A stretch of DNA of 64,000 nucleotides, from assembly GCA_932294295.1 (NCBI GenBank), contig OW028575.1, positions 18,604,058-18,668,057 on the forward strand. The letters run 5' to 3'. The notes beneath the pieces are model-generated. The model worked only from the letters and a program-made list of their open reading frames with translations, was not told where the DNA came from and did not search any database. Of this stretch, positions 1-11,805 are shown piece after piece (position 1 is the first letter of the stretch; each line of letters starts with the position of its first letter). A program made the position numbers and the translations under genes. This DNA is from Alitta virens. Its lineage: Eukaryota > Annelida > Polychaeta > Phyllodocida > Nereididae.

Positions 1-318
1 TTGTTTGTGAGAAACTGGATCTAATCCGAAAAAAGCTCAAACATACTATTTTTTTTAAATACCCTTGCTTACTTGTATATGAGAGAGAATATATTTTGTT
101 TGGCAACAAATGTAATATGTCATCGTAAAAAAATGTGTGCTAATTGCTATAACATTCCATATTTTCTGTTACCTTAAGCTTATGATACTTGATCATTTAA
201 AACAATGCGTATTTACTTGTCTTGATTTTAATATTTACTGGAGTAATACGTGCACGAAAATATAACACACAAATTTGACACCAATTTCTTCTTGATGGGC
301 CCCGTATTTTCGATGAAT
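1..318 (-). other. 3' flank of FN2 gene 1
   Basis: No coding signal is visible. On the minus strand, downstream of the stop of gene 1, an ATTAAA-type polyadenylation hexamer lies at 227-232, about 87 bases past the stop. It is the only reasonable 3'-end signal nearby, so a short 3' UTR is likely. The rest is AT-rich with nothing recognisable. Confidence 0.4.
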
Positions 319-3300
319 TCAGCTGAGAGGAAGCTTGCACATTCCAAATTTGCCATTGTAAGTTGAAGTAGTTGAGCACCAGGGGGCGTAGAGTAATTCC
401 GAGTTGCACGTGTGGAACACGAGGCCATTGTAAGAATAAGGGAAGACGCAGTCAGCATCATCTGCATTCCCGCCTTCTGTCTTGACTGAGATAAGATAAG
501 ATAAGATAAGATAAGATATGACAAGAATAAAACAAGAAAAGCGTAGACAAGACAAGATACTATTTTATAAAATTTCTTTAATACTGCAATTTAACTTATA
601 TATGATGAGGTGGTCTTAGTAAGATGTAATAGCCCCCCTCCCCCCCCCCCCCCCAGGCTTTACTATCCTCATTTAATATCATGAAGATTATACTAATATT
701 ACTATTCAAAGTAAATAGTTAAGTAATAAAATTCCAGCTTATGGAGATACAGAATATACAAGTCCTTGGAGCATTGTCATCAAATACAAGCAGGTATGAT
801 CCTGAACATACACAATGCTTTGATCACAAACTCAAATAATACATATAGTCACATACATACTCAAACAATAAATAAGCCCCAACCTAGCTCTGAATGGACA
901 TGACAAATTTAACTTGTTCTTTAATTTTGTTATGTCGATATAATTATACAAAATGATGACATGCTATGATTTGAACCTTTTTGTACTATGCAATATAATC
1001 AATAATGGACTATTTGAATCTAGACAATTGGTTACATTTGCCAATTAAGGATTATTATCACGGATGTCTGCATGCAGCTTGCCAAGAAATTCGTGAATAA
1101 CCGAAATTTTTATTTTTTCATTGCTATTCCAAGATTATTAATTACTAGCCATGTGAAATACAAGTCCTTGCAGTGTTACCTCAAAAGACAGCAGCAAAGT
1201 AACCGTACTGTTGAACCATATACACACATAGACAATCAAATATCAATTTTAAGCTACAATGTTTTGTCCACAAACATATTCAAACAATGCATTTAATCAC
1301 CAACAACCCAAACAATGAAAAGCCATAACATGGCCACACGAGATTACATTCAATGTTTTAAAGCATTTAAAATGCATTTTCCAGATATAGTTAGTAATAG
1401 ACAGTAAATGATAACATTGTCCCTACAATAATTAGTCAATAGATTATTACCATGTATGCTAATAATATTACCACAAAGGAGAGTATCAATAGACTAATCA
1501 TAAGCATGTTTCAAGTTTTTGAATGTACAATAAGAATCATTGTCCTTAAGACTTCATTTTGGTCTTTTCTGATGGTCATTAATGTCACCCAAGAAATTCT
1601 GCCCTTTCCATGCATTTTTGCTGTGTACCTTGAGGTCATTAAGCCTGAGTCCTATACCCCAGACAGTCCTCTGGATGTTCTTGATTCTCTTAAAAGCTCT
1701 TAAATGTATTTCCATAAAATAGTTTCATCTGCTTTGTTTTGTTAAATTGTTAAGTTATCTGTTTTATTACCTTTATATCACGCTTCACCGCGCACGACCT
1801 AATTCCAAACGGTTATGTAAGAGCAAGTAGCTTAATTGACTCAAACGGAATTTTTCACAGATTACAAGTCTCTATTTGTATTTTTTGCCAAAATCAATCA
1901 GACCAGACAACGAGGTAAGAATTGATGACAACGTGAAAGCACTGGTATTCTCCGTCAAAGCACCTACGAAAATATTACACGTGGACCTACCGATCGTGTC
2001 AGCTATAAGAACAAGTATTTACAGCACTGAAAAGAATTGTCTTCAACACAGCTCCTCCGTTTTTGAGTGCAGATCACCACAACCCATGGTTGACCATAAC
2101 TATATCCTTGCTAGTTGATGCGGCCCTCAATTTTGTGTATACATTTTCATTCTCTCCAATTAGACCACCTCGCTTGGGAACTGCCCATTATTCCGACTGC
2201 TCATTAATACAGTTAATATAGTAGGTAATACTGGTTTGGCCTGGATAAAAGATATTCAGATCAATCTGCTTATAGCATATAATTACTAAAAGACAATGAA
2301 ATGAGTAAAGTAATTATGAGATTGATCGGAATATTTCCCTGATTACAAAAAGATCATATGGGCCTTCATAGAGAATAATGTGTGTAATTATGAACATTAT
2401 TATAGCTTTATTACACTGTACCTGTTGTGTCACTGAGGATGCACTCTCCCCACTTGCCATCCCTGTTGAAGTCATCTGTTGTCGCACACCAGGGCTTGGC
2501 ACTCACCCCATCACTGATGCATCCGCTGATGTTACGACCCCCATACAGGAAGGGGAAGTAGCAGGGTGCACCCCCTCCGTTTCCGTTCTCAGTTTGGACT
2601 GGTTAGTGTAAAATGGGAGATTAAACGTGGATAAACGATGTAGATACATATTCGCAATGATACAATGGAGAAAAATGTCGCATTCTGCATGATAGACATT
2701 GCACTATTTAGTGAATGAAACCAGGGTTGTCAGGGTGATTTATTAACTATTCCGGTCACAGATCAAGAATGCTGGGTAGGCTGGCTTTCAAATTGTAATG
2801 CCTAAAAAATTGGTCAACTATGAATCATTAATAAACTTTGTCTCTGTCCATATTTTAAAGTCAGTTTAATAAACTTGGATTTTTTACAATATAATTTAGG
2901 TGTACCTGAAATGAAGGTAGAACAGCGCCCCCAACGTTGGTCTTTGTCATAATTGTCAGTGGTGGAACACCAGAATCGTGGGTTGTTGACACTGGTGCAG
3001 AAATTGTACGTCACTCCTCTGTATATGAACGGGAAAGCACAGGATTCCCCCTTCACGTTTCCCCCAACAGATTTCTCTGAAGCAAATCCAAACACGGATG
3101 ATTACATTACCGATAAGGTTTGAACTCAAGGTCTATTAAATATCTCATCATTACGTCTGCCTCTGAATACAAGCTGAGTTAAAGCCACTTGGCGAGTCTA
3201 CTGATCGAAGTCTATGTAAATGGAGGATAACTTATAAAATGACTCACTGACTCCAAAGGGTATTTCGCACTGGCCCCACTTCTTGTCACTGTCATAGTTG

Positions 3301-4316
3301 TTGGTCGTGGCACACCAGGGTCTGTTGTGGTCATTGAAGATGCAAGTTTCTCTTGACTTGCTATTGTAGATGAAGGGAAACACACACGGCGCCTTATTGC
3401 CATTGCCATCTGCATGAAAATTGCTAATGTGTATTTAGAATACAGCAATGAATTATTATCATGATATGGGCGTACTGGTACCTTTGTATTAGCAACTAAC
3501 AGCAAAATAAGGAAAACCACAATGATATATGTTATGATGAAAAACCGTGTCAAACAGAGTTTGAGTTTCATACTTCTTGGGATATTTTTAGTTTTCAGGT
3601 TTCTTGTTTTTATTTTACAACCTAAGCAATTGAACTCGATCTATTGACTTTTAAGGATATACAGAGAGACAGAACTAAACTGCTGTGAAAGTTTGAAATT
3701 TATGAGGCATTTATTAAATTAAAATTCAATAGAGTATACAGTAGTGGCCAAAAGTTACGACCGGACCTGCATTTTATGTGTGTTAGGATACACCACAGGG
3801 ATGGCTGCGGGAGAGATTTTACCATACACGGTTAAAATTCCTTTAACATATGACAACAAAGTATTAGTCTAAACATCCTCTTGACTCTATCTAGTGATAA
3901 TCTGTTGAAGCAGTAAGATGTAAATAAAGTATACGAGTTATGCTCAAATGTTGTATCTTATTTCTCCAACACTTTTCTGGTAAATACAGTCAAAAACACG
4001 TTTAATAACAGGCATTTGAGTGTATCAGGCAAAATTGTCTTACTTCACTTGACCACGTCTAAGCTAGGTAGCCAAACAATTGAAACAAGACTTGTCTCCA
4101 TGACCAAACTAGCCATCCAATAGTGGTATTTCTCTAAGGGTTTTGAGAAATTCACATCGCTAGTTATCCATTTTGTTTCAATTCAAATGATGTGTGAAAG
4201 ATGAAAAAACTTTTGATATAAACATAGGACATACCTATGGTGGGGATGGTCACTGCACTGGACGACAAGTGGACAGCAGAGAAAAAACAAGTCGCAAGTA
4301 ACACACTGACCACCAT
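319..4316 (-). CDS. Secreted protein with four fibronectin type II domains (gene 1)
   Basis: Spliced gene, minus strand, coding segments 4316-4235, 3409-3248, 3076-2906, 2598-2422 and 485-319. They sum to 759 bases, or 252 residues plus TGA. Exon 1 encodes a signal peptide (MVVSVLLATCFFSAVHLSSS) and ends in phase 1. Each later exon is one FN2 module with the four conserved cysteines and the pattern C-x-FPF-x-Y ... C ... PWC-(A/S)-TT ... YD-x-D-x-(K/R)-WG-x-C, for example CVFPFIYNSK and PWCATTNNYD in domain 1. All junctions have AG acceptors, GT donors and phase 1, so the modules join in frame. FN2 domains bind collagen, gelatin or phospholipid and choline head groups in known proteins; the ligand here is unknown. 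The last domain is divergent: the usual WG before the final cysteine reads FG (KFGMC), and the protein ends four residues after that cysteine. No PAN exon was found in the 1.9-kb last intron, unlike the three paralogs. The terminal exon assignment is less certain than the others. Confidence 0.8.
486..2421 (-). other. Last intron of gene 1, with microsatellite and poly-C
   Basis: 1.9 kb between FN2 exons 4 and 5 of gene 1. No FN2 or PAN motif is visible on either strand. It contains an (AAGAT)n tract at 489-518, abutting the splice acceptor, and a cytosine run near 636-654. The open frames here lack codon structure or any recognisable motif. Confidence 0.5.
489..518. repeat. (AAGAT)n pentanucleotide microsatellite
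   Basis: About six tandem copies of a GATAA/AAGAT pentamer. On the minus strand they form the pyrimidine-rich tract TCTTATCTTATCTCAG of the acceptor for the last exon of gene 1, so length changes could affect splicing. Confidence 0.9.
3737..3762 (+). repeat. Solo Tc1/mariner-like terminal end
   Basis: TACAGTAGTGGCCAAAAGTT, followed by ACGACC, resembles the CAGTGGTGGCCAAAAGTTTT-type ends of Tc1-like transposons, including the flanking TA. I found no matching inverted end nearby, so this is at most a relic. It lies in intron 1 of gene 1. Confidence 0.45.
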
Positions 4317-4954
4317 CTTGACTGACCAACTGCCCAGCCAGACTTTAATGTGGACAAGTAATCTTTAAAAGAGAACTAAATCAGACATAACACTCCAATG
4401 ATTTGCAATGCATCACTTACACCTAGGTCTTGGCAAACTTAGAGTCATGCTTGCAAATAATTCATTGTTATATCTGATTTTATTTTTGATTTGCCAGCTG
4501 ATGTTGCATCAGTAATGGGCAGGCCGCAACAAATGACACTTTGATGCAAATGGTTTTCTGGATGTGTCACTCACCAGTTTAGAATCCCAAGCAGGACATT
4601 TTACATGATACCATATATTTGCTAAGGTGTTATTATTGTATTATAAGTTTACAATGCAGTCGGAACACCCTCATGGCAAAAAATAAAAATAATAATATAT
4701 ACATATCTTTATTTTACCGTTATAGAAACAGCCCATCTGTAACTAAAGTGATTTTTGCAGTATATTTAAGAATAATCATTTTAATATTGTTCTTAACTTG
4801 TTTGACAGTACATTTATCTACTCAAATATACACACTGTATCGTATTTAGATCATACAAATCATACCCTGCCATAGAGACTGTTACATTCACTCAATGTAA
4901 TAATGTGCATTCATGCTTGCAGTACTTCACTGCATTTTGGGTATTCACAGCTAA
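4317..4954. other. 5' flank of gene 1
   Basis: Upstream of the gene 1 start on the minus strand. No exon, convincing TATA box or conserved motif is seen. The ATG at 4316 is contiguous with upstream sequence without an acceptor beside it, so the transcription start may lie within this stretch. Confidence 0.3.
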
Positions 4955-5072
4955 AGCCACTGTCACACGAGCCGGTTTTGCCATAGTGAACCCGTAGAGT
5001 GACGTAACGGTTATGTAACAGCTCTTTCCGCCGGTTTGGCGACAGGTTCTGGCAGCAAAAAGGGGCGGGGCA

Positions 5073-5290
5073 GCACCCGCCGGGTTACCCACCGGGTGCT
5101 ACGGGTTACCCGCCGGCTGCCACGGGTTACCCGCCGGCTTCCAAGGGTGCCTCGGCGGGTTCTACGGGTGACTCGGCGGGTTCTACGGGTGGCTCGGCGG
5201 GTTCTACGGGTGACTCGGTGGGTTCTACGGGTTACTCGGCGGGTTCTACGGGTTACTCGCCGAGTTGTAGGAGTAAGCCGGCGAGTAGTA
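5073..5290. repeat. 21-bp GC-rich minisatellite, left arm of copy 1
   Basis: Head-to-tail 21-bp units with the core CGGCGGGTTCTACGGGT followed by GACT or TACC. Because 21 is divisible by three, all frames stay open and give spurious heptad proteins rich in R, V and T. CpG-dense in an AT-rich background. Confidence 0.85.
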
Positions 5291-6360
5291 GGAGTAACTC
5301 GCAGCTTCCAGGAGTATACTTTAAAAGGCTGCTGCTCCCCTAATATTAGTCCGATTATCGTTAAATAAGAACTAAATTGTAGTATAGTTTATACTGATTC
5401 CATACCTGTTTTCGGATCGAAAATATTAAGCTAGTTATTCGTCTGAGAAGGTAGCTAGGTTGGCGGAGGCAAACAGTGGTGCTCTCGCAGACGTCCGCGC
5501 CCTGACTGTACCATATTACTGTGTCATCTTTGAACAAACTATGAAATGACAGGTCAAAGAACCCCAATTTAGGCAATTAGGCAATTGACACATGTATTGA
5601 GCATTTGCTGTATTCTCTACACCCATTCTTTGTATCATTCAAAATGCTAATAGCAATTGACATAACGGTCATGGCAGTTGGCAGAATGAGTAGAAATGAA
5701 TTGCAATAAAGCTCATCCAAACAATGTATATATATCATGGTCAAAAATATTGACCACACCATTCAAGTCATGACCATACACAGAGCACCTGGCCGCCGTC
5801 AGAGAACTGCATTCTCAGATGAATATCTCGCTTAATATTTGGTCTATTTTCAATCCGAAACACATGATGGAATCAGTATGAACTATGCTACAATACAGTT
5901 TTGACGAAAATCGGACTAATATTAGGGGAACAGCAGCCTTTTAAAGAAGCGCTCAGCCCTTCCTGCATTGATACAGTCAGGGCGCAGACGTCTGCGAGCA
6001 CCACTGTTTGCCTCCGCCAACCTAGCTACCTTCTCAGACAAATATCTCGCTTAAATTTTGGTCTATTTTCAATCCGAAAACACGTGTGGAATCAGTATGA
6101 TTTATACTACAATTCAGTCCTGATTTGACAAAAATCGGATTAATATAAATGGAGCAGCAGCCGCCGCAAGACAACTGCCTTCTCAGACAAATATCTCGCT
6201 TAATAATCGGGTTTTTTTTTTAATCCGAAAATACGTATGGAATCAGTATGAGCTATACTGCTATTCAGTCTTTATTTGAGGAAAATCAGACTAATATTAG
6301 AGGAGCAGCAGCCTTTTAAAGTATATACAACCCCCCTCCCTCCCTACGCTGACGCTGGTA

Positions 6361-6580
6361 GCAAAAAGCCGGCGGGTTACCCGTGAAAGCCGCCGGGTTA
6401 CCCGTGAAAGCCGCCGGGTTACCCGTAGAACCCCTCAACAAGCCGCCGGGGTGCAATTAGGGTTGGATAATTCGCCGGGTTCTACGGGCAACCCGCCGGC
6501 TTCCACGGGTCACCCGCCGGCTTCCACGGGTCACCCGCCGGCTTCCACGGGTCACCCGCCGGCTTCCATGGGTATTTTTT
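6361..6580. repeat. 21-bp minisatellite, right (inverted) arm of copy 1
   Basis: Units of the type GCCGGCTTCCACGGGTCACCC and GCCGGGTTACCCGTGAAA, inverted relative to the left-arm array. The array is followed by a T-run, then the right terminal segment from about 6590 to 6814. Confidence 0.8.
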
Positions 6581-6817
6581 TTTTTTTACACCCGTGAGAT
6601 TTCTACGGTTGTGCCATGCAAGCATGGCACAACCGGCTACCGGGGCCGGGTTTCCCGGCTTGGCCAAGGGTCCCACGGATGCTTGCCGGGTATCCCCGGG
6701 TATCCACGGGTGGCTGTATTGGGGCCGCCGGCTTGGAGCCGGGTAGCAATTTCCGCAACTATTACGTAATACTACGGGTTCACTACGGCAAAACCGGCTC
6801 GTGTGACAGTGGCTTAA

Positions 6818-7247
6818 CAAACTGGGATGTCATTGCCATAACTATTCAGTTTCTTTTCATATTTCCTTGTCCTGTATTTGACTTTAAAAAGACACTTCAA
6901 GGCAGCAACATACTGCAAGATATCCTGATGGGTTTTGGATCTTATCATTTCATTTGATACGTCCACAAATTGTTATTTACTATTGCTGGCTTTGGTCGAG
7001 AATAGAATTTCAAAAACAGTTTTATCCACTATATCATGCGCTGAGTTTATGGAGACTTCTATTAAACATCCAATAATGCAGTTTTTCGTGGAATGAACCA
7101 CTTGGAAGTAAACTAATTGATAAGCATTACTCTACTTATACATCAAATATTGCTTTAACAGTTGTCATGTTTAAGAACACAAATTTAGACCAATTACATG
7201 GCAATAATATTAATAAACAACACAACAGTAAGTTTTCTGTGAGAACA
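6818..7247. other. Intergenic, nothing recognised
   Basis: AT-rich DNA between foldback copy 1 and the probable 3' end of gene 2. No motif or repeat recognised. Confidence 0.4.
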
Positions 7248-8255
7248 TTTTATTCACACTTCTTTAAAATTACAAAACTTCTTAGTCGAAAAAAAAGGCA
7301 CCTTGAATAATACTTTGTTCAACAATAAATAGTCTTAAAGCAACACATTGCACAATAAATGTAGCTGCAATATAATTATATTATATAGAAAACGTAGAAC
7401 CCTGTGTTTAGTTTATAAATAACAATCGGTATTTTGTGGTTGTCAAGATGATACACATATTTAATATTATTAAATAGACCCTCTAATGGGAAATGTCATT
7501 CCTGGCTCGCATAAAGTAATTTGAGAATGTTTGCAGAAAAGTGCAATGTTTTCACAGCCACTTACTGCTGTGGCAGTTTGATTGTTTTGCAGGGTGGGAG
7601 GACAAACTGTCCATCCTTGTGGTCAAGCCGGGTCAATGTCCCTCAAGGTCTCATGTTTACAATTGTGCATATTTTGATTCATTTGGCAAATAGAATTCAG
7701 CCGCGCTGTGGCATGTGCTCTGTTGTTCAATAGTTTCATCCGGTCAGCAAACTGAATTCACCCTCAATATTTTGATAAATTTTTTTACTCTGGCATGAAC
7801 TGGATACCTCAACTTTTTTTAGGCAAACCGTTATAGCTATTAATCCTTGTGTCGTTTTTCCATGGGTAGCAATGTCTTGTGCATTTTAGTCTTGTACTTA
7901 TGTGGCATGCTGAAAGTAGTACAAAAAGATGCATTCAAAAGAATCTATAGAATAACGATTCAGGAGTATAAAATAGAAATACCAGAGAACCTTGCTCTTG
8001 GTAATAGACTGACAGACTAGTTGAGTGAAAGCTCATGGGAATTAAATCAACTGCAAGTGCTATAGAACTACACTAAATTTCGATTGTTATGCAAGTGTTG
8101 GTTAATAGAGCTCTAATTTCTATAACAGAATTCGAACCCAGGATTGCAAATGGTTGATGAGTATCTATCTCAACCACTGTGGTCAAAGTTATTAGTGACT
8201 ATACCACACAACTATTGAATTAAACTAGAATTGTTAAACAGCATACAGGTGTACC
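7248..8255 (-). other. Probable 3' UTR region of gene 2
   Basis: The stop of gene 2 is followed after a single G by a splice donor (G|GTACAC at 8255/8254), so the 3' UTR is probably spliced. AATAAA on the minus strand at 7253-7248 is a candidate polyadenylation signal. The 3' acceptor was not resolved. A tRNA-like relic lies within at 8125-8184. Confidence 0.35.
8125..8184 (-). repeat. tRNA-like SINE relic
   Basis: The minus strand has a box A-like CAGTGGTTGAGATAGATAC and a box B-like GGGTTCGAATTC about 35 bases later, as in tRNA-derived SINEs. No full cloverleaf can be drawn, so it is not called as a tRNA gene. Confidence 0.45.
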
Positions 8256-10103
8256 TTAGACTGTAGGGATATTTGCGCATACCCCCCATCTCTTGTCTCT
8301 GTCATAATCACTTGTTGTGGCGCACCATGGTCCATACCAGTTCCGTGAGTTACAGGAAGTATAGGTACGCCCTCTGTAGCGGTAAGGAAAAACGCAGATG
8401 CCGCTGTTTGAGCCCATGTTGCCGCTGAAAGCAACGACGCCTGTTCAAATAGAATTCAACAACAGTTACGTAAGCATGTGTCTACATTTTCTTGACCGAA
8501 ACACCTTATCAACTCCAGTACATATAAGTGTAATTGCCACAAGATAAAATTACTGTAATAGCGAGAAAGTAACAAATATATGCATGGGGACCTTGGTATT
8601 ACAAGTTTGCTAATAAGTTGAACACGCACCTCCATTACATCTATTGGTCAGTATGTATTGGTCAACCCCACTGGCCCCTATCTTGCTGGCGAAGTTGTTG
8701 GATTCCCTGTGAATGAAGCACTTGACCGTCAGATCGTTTGCGTTATCATAATCAAACCCAACACAACCCGTGTCTGCATCACAGATCTGTTGGCAATCCG
8801 TGAGAGACTGTGCAGTGTTCTGCCCTACTCCGCCATACGAGAGCTGGTTCTGAACAGTCTGGTAGCTGTTGGTGCAACCAGTGAATGAAAGGGAGCACTG
8901 GCCATAGCTACCATCCCTGTCGAAATCGGAAGTAGTGGCACACCAAGAGCCCCGGATGTTGTCCTGGATGCAACCAGAAATTTCCTCTCCTTGATACCGG
9001 AACGGGAAGGTGCAAGGTGTGCTGCCCCCGTTGCCCCCTGTTGTCTGCACTGCAATAGCAACATTGGGATGTTTGTGTCGAACTAGTGACATTTCTCTAT
9101 TAAGACCGAATGCTGTTCCATTACAAAGCGACTTCATTAAAGCAAAGAGGTTATTAACAATGAAAAATATATAGGCCAGGTTAAAGAAGTTTGTGAGAGT
9201 TCAGTTTTAATGTCATGTGAAAATGCAGTTTTAATTGGAAGATGGCCAAATATATTGATGGTTGATATATGTTGCTCAGTGGATGCCATACCTAGTGCAT
9301 AGAGGACACACTCCCCCCACCTCTTGTCCAAGTCATAGTTAGAGGTTGTGGCACACCAGGGTTTTTCTGTGGGGTAGTCGTTTGTGATGCAAGTGAAGTA
9401 TTGGCTGTTTCTGTATAAGAAGGGAAACACACAGTTGGCCCCATTTGCATTGCCCGCCTTCGTCCTTGCTGGAAAAAAAGTGAAACACTCATCATAGTCA
9501 TCAACCAAAAACTGTCACAATTCAGTGTCCCTAATCCAAATTTAAGAGGGACTGCTTTGTGTGAGTTCTGGTTTTCTACAATCCCTATGTGTTAAGAATC
9601 AAGATTAAGTAAAATTATACATGGCCAAATGTGCTATGTGCATTTTCCATGCGTTTGGATAAACGCATTGAAAACTTATGTTTTTCACCTCATTTTAATT
9701 AGGCAAAAACCATGCGTTTTCCATGTGTTTATCTCACGAAAAACGCATGTTGCACATTTGGCCATGTATATTTTAAGCAATGATTGAAGCTCACAGAAGT
9801 ACTCGTAATTCAGGACAAATATAAATCGGCTTAGAAATACTAACATGCTGACAGAGTCAGGATGCATCTACCCCACTGCCTGTCAGTGTCGTAGTTGGAG
9901 GTTGTAGCACACCAAGGAACATCCCTGCTGTCAATGGTGACGCAACTTGTGTAGGTCACTCCTTTGTAAATAAAAGGAAATGCGCAATTTCTATTGTTTC
10001 CATTTCCTCCATTTGTTCCAATAACACCAGGGATCTGACAGTGCCCTCTGTCAGCCAGAAATAGCAAAGAAAGACAGGTCAACAATAACTCCTGTGACAT
10101 CAT
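8256..10103 (-). CDS. Secreted FN2/PAN-apple protein (gene 2)
   Basis: Spliced gene, minus strand, coding segments 10103-9845, 9468-9292, 9049-8630 and 8440-8256 (TAA). Total 1,041 bases, 346 residues. The start ATG directly follows an AG acceptor (10105-10104), so a non-coding 5' exon must lie upstream. Segment 1 encodes a signal peptide (MMSQELLLTCLSLLFLADRG) and the first FN2 domain (CAFPFIYKGVTYTSC ... PWCATTSNYD). Segment 2 is FN2 no. 2 (CVFPFLYRNSQYFTC). Segment 3 unusually carries both FN2 no. 3 (CTFPFRYQGEEISGC) and a PAN/apple module (LSYGGVGQNTAQSLTDCQ ... CVGFDYD ... KCFIH ... VDQYILTNRC) with six cysteines. Segment 4 is FN2 no. 4 (CVFPYRYRGRTYTSC ... PWCATTSDYDRDKRWGVC), ending at once. 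All introns are phase 1. Order and size match genes 3 and 4. PAN/apple and FN2 modules mediate protein, carbohydrate or collagen binding; the ligand is unknown. Confidence 0.85.
8630..9049 (-). other. Fused FN2-PAN exon of gene 2
   Basis: A single 420-bp exon, phase 1 at both ends, continuous from FN2 domain 3 into the apple domain through SLSFTGCTNSYQTVQ. In genes 3 and 4 an intron separates the same modules. It is therefore a site of intron loss here or intron gain in the ancestor of genes 3 and 4. Confidence 0.85.
9616..9770. mobile_element. 155-bp palindromic MITE in intron 1 of gene 2
   Basis: The left end TATACATGGCCAAATGTGC is matched by the inverted right end GCACATTTGGCCATGTATA. Internal arms with repeated AAACGCAT/ATGCGTTT motifs extend the hairpin for about 60 bp a side. 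TA at each border suggests a TA target duplication. Confidence 0.8.
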
Positions 10104-10109
10104 CTGCAA

Positions 10110-11584
10110 GAAGAAAAACAGTGATGTAGAGTATAGATGAAACATAATCGAGCTAAGCTTCTGGTAACCTGTAGGTTTCAGTTCATGAGTGTCCAAGACA
10201 TAAACTGCAAGATAATATGTAGAAATTACATGTTTTTATGATCTACAAGATTTATTCATTCACTTTGTCCAGTCCTTAGTGAGTTAATCCACTAATAGAG
10301 TAGTATAGGCTCAGTCAGCTGTTGTTGCTTTTCATCAGTCTGCTATATGAAGACAGCATCTGCACTCAAGGGGTCTGTCATAACATATTATTATACATAT
10401 CGTTGTTTGTCAGATGCTTTTTAAGTGTCAATAAACCTCCAACTTGTTCCTATTTGAAAAGGAATCTATTTACTTAAACCTTTTACTTGTCATATTTGTC
10501 TCCACCAAATATTGCTTTTTCTTTAGCTTCCTTAAGTAAATCAAGGCTAGTGACAAAATAGGAAAATAAATTGATGTTTTGTACTATACAATACAATACT
10601 AATATAATATTATTTTAAGGTGACCATCCTCAAATCTATCCTCTTTGGGTAACATGCTCTATCATAAGAACAAATGTTTGCATTTCAACAATATGAAACA
10701 GCTTAAGTTTCATTCATGTTGACTCAATATTATTTATTCTGGTTATACCACGAAATCAAATATGTTGGTAAGCATGGTAAACACTGACATCCCAGTTTTC
10801 TTCAGTCATGTCTATTTATACACAGAGCAACATATTTATTCATGTCTTTGAGATTCAAGACCATACATTGTGCTGACCCAGTCATAACAAGCAGAATAGT
10901 AGTGATACAATTTTCTTCTACAATAATACAATGACACAATCTGCATTGTAGGTGGCAATCTTACACTGCGATTGACTGAATTTATCTTCTCATTAATAAA
11001 TCTGAAGATCACAAAATGTTAAAATCACCAGTAATAAACATTCAATAGGTCTACATAAACCTATAAATAGTTCTGACAACTGAAAACATATACATTGTGG
11101 TAGTCCAGATTGGTTGGGGGGGGGGGGGGAGGGGGCAGGTGTGATGCAGTGCATATTTATTCTAAGATTTTTAGAGAAGAAAAGTTAAAAAGAGCATGGT
11201 AAAAAATTTTTATGTACTTGAATTTTGTCTGTATGACGTATGATACTCAGGAAGTGCATACTTTCCTATATATATATTTATATGGAAACAAATAAAACTG
11301 TCACGTTATGCAATGACATCACACCATGTTTTGTGTTCTACCTTCTCTCAAACCATGTACAATGCCCAACTCATGCAAACAGTTTGTGTACTTGTTTGGG
11401 CGTAAGCAAATGACAACAAGATTATCGCCTGGCCACAAGGTATTGTGCTGACCAACTGAGTTACATTTATCAAAGAGGGGGATAAACTGAGTAAATAACG
11501 TGACTTTCACCGGGGAAATCCCAAGACATTTCCACTTGAATGAAGCTTAATCTTAGCATAGATCTGACCTTGAAACTATCACTT
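10110..11584. other. 5' flank of gene 2; poly-G tract
   Basis: No coding signal. A guanine run lies near 11115-11128. A strong minus-strand donor (TTCA|GTAAGTGATAG) near 11580 is a possible end of the non-coding first exon of gene 2, unproven. Confidence 0.3.
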
Positions 11585-11805
11585 ACTGAATACACTAAAC
11601 CAGAGCCGGGATTATACTCCACCAAGATTTTCCTATTCTGGGTAATTCCTTCCCTGAGTGAAAAGTTTACTTTACCTGCATAATAAGAGCAGTTAAGTCA
11701 ATCAAACAATCAAACAAATTAGTAAATACGTTTTCAACGTCGAGATTTAACCAGCAAAATTGTTAGTTAACTCTCAACTATGAGAGATATAACCATTACC
11801 TATTA
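11585..11805. repeat. Interspersed repeat family R, copy 1
   Basis: Shares motifs with copies at 42440-42545, 44985-45340 and 63636-63870: TATACTCCA, a CAATCAAACAAATTAGTAAA block, and GTTAGTTAACTC beside GATATAACC. Copies occur in both orientations and lack coding capacity. Confidence 0.65.

Larger units (their letters stand above)
4955..6814. mobile_element. Foldback-like TIR element, copy 1
   Basis: Non-autonomous DNA element of 1,860 bp. It begins AGCCACTGTCACACGAGCCG and ends with the inverted sequence CGGCTCGTGTGACAGTGGCT; TAA flanks both ends (4952-4954 and 6815-6817), giving a 3-bp target duplication. Inside the ends come a unique segment of about 120 bp with TTACGTAA-like motifs, a GC-rich 21-bp minisatellite (left 5073-5290, right inverted 6361-6580), then a subterminal repeat of roughly 150 bp (core GAAAATCGGACTAATATTAG) in opposite orientations on the two sides. 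No transposase is encoded. The interior from about 5510 to the right end is nearly identical to 29005-30292 in copy 3. A TWA 3-bp duplication is typical of PIF/Harbinger elements; that assignment is inference. Confidence 0.85.

Noticed and set aside
5036..5368. Open frame of about 110 codons, rich in RVLRVTRR repeats (similar at 17315-17659 and 27260-27493)
   Set aside because: It is a translation of the 21-bp minisatellite in the foldback element arms. The repeat keeps several frames open; no conserved start or codon bias.
5577..5762. Open frame of 61 codons conserved at 29067-29252
   Set aside because: The similarity reflects the shared DNA of foldback copies 1 and 3; the centre of the element shows no coding pattern.
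8234..8434. Open frame across the last exon of gene 2 in another frame
   Set aside because: The FN2 frame with acceptor at 8442-8441 and stop at 8256-8258 explains this stretch; the alternative lacks the FN2 pattern.
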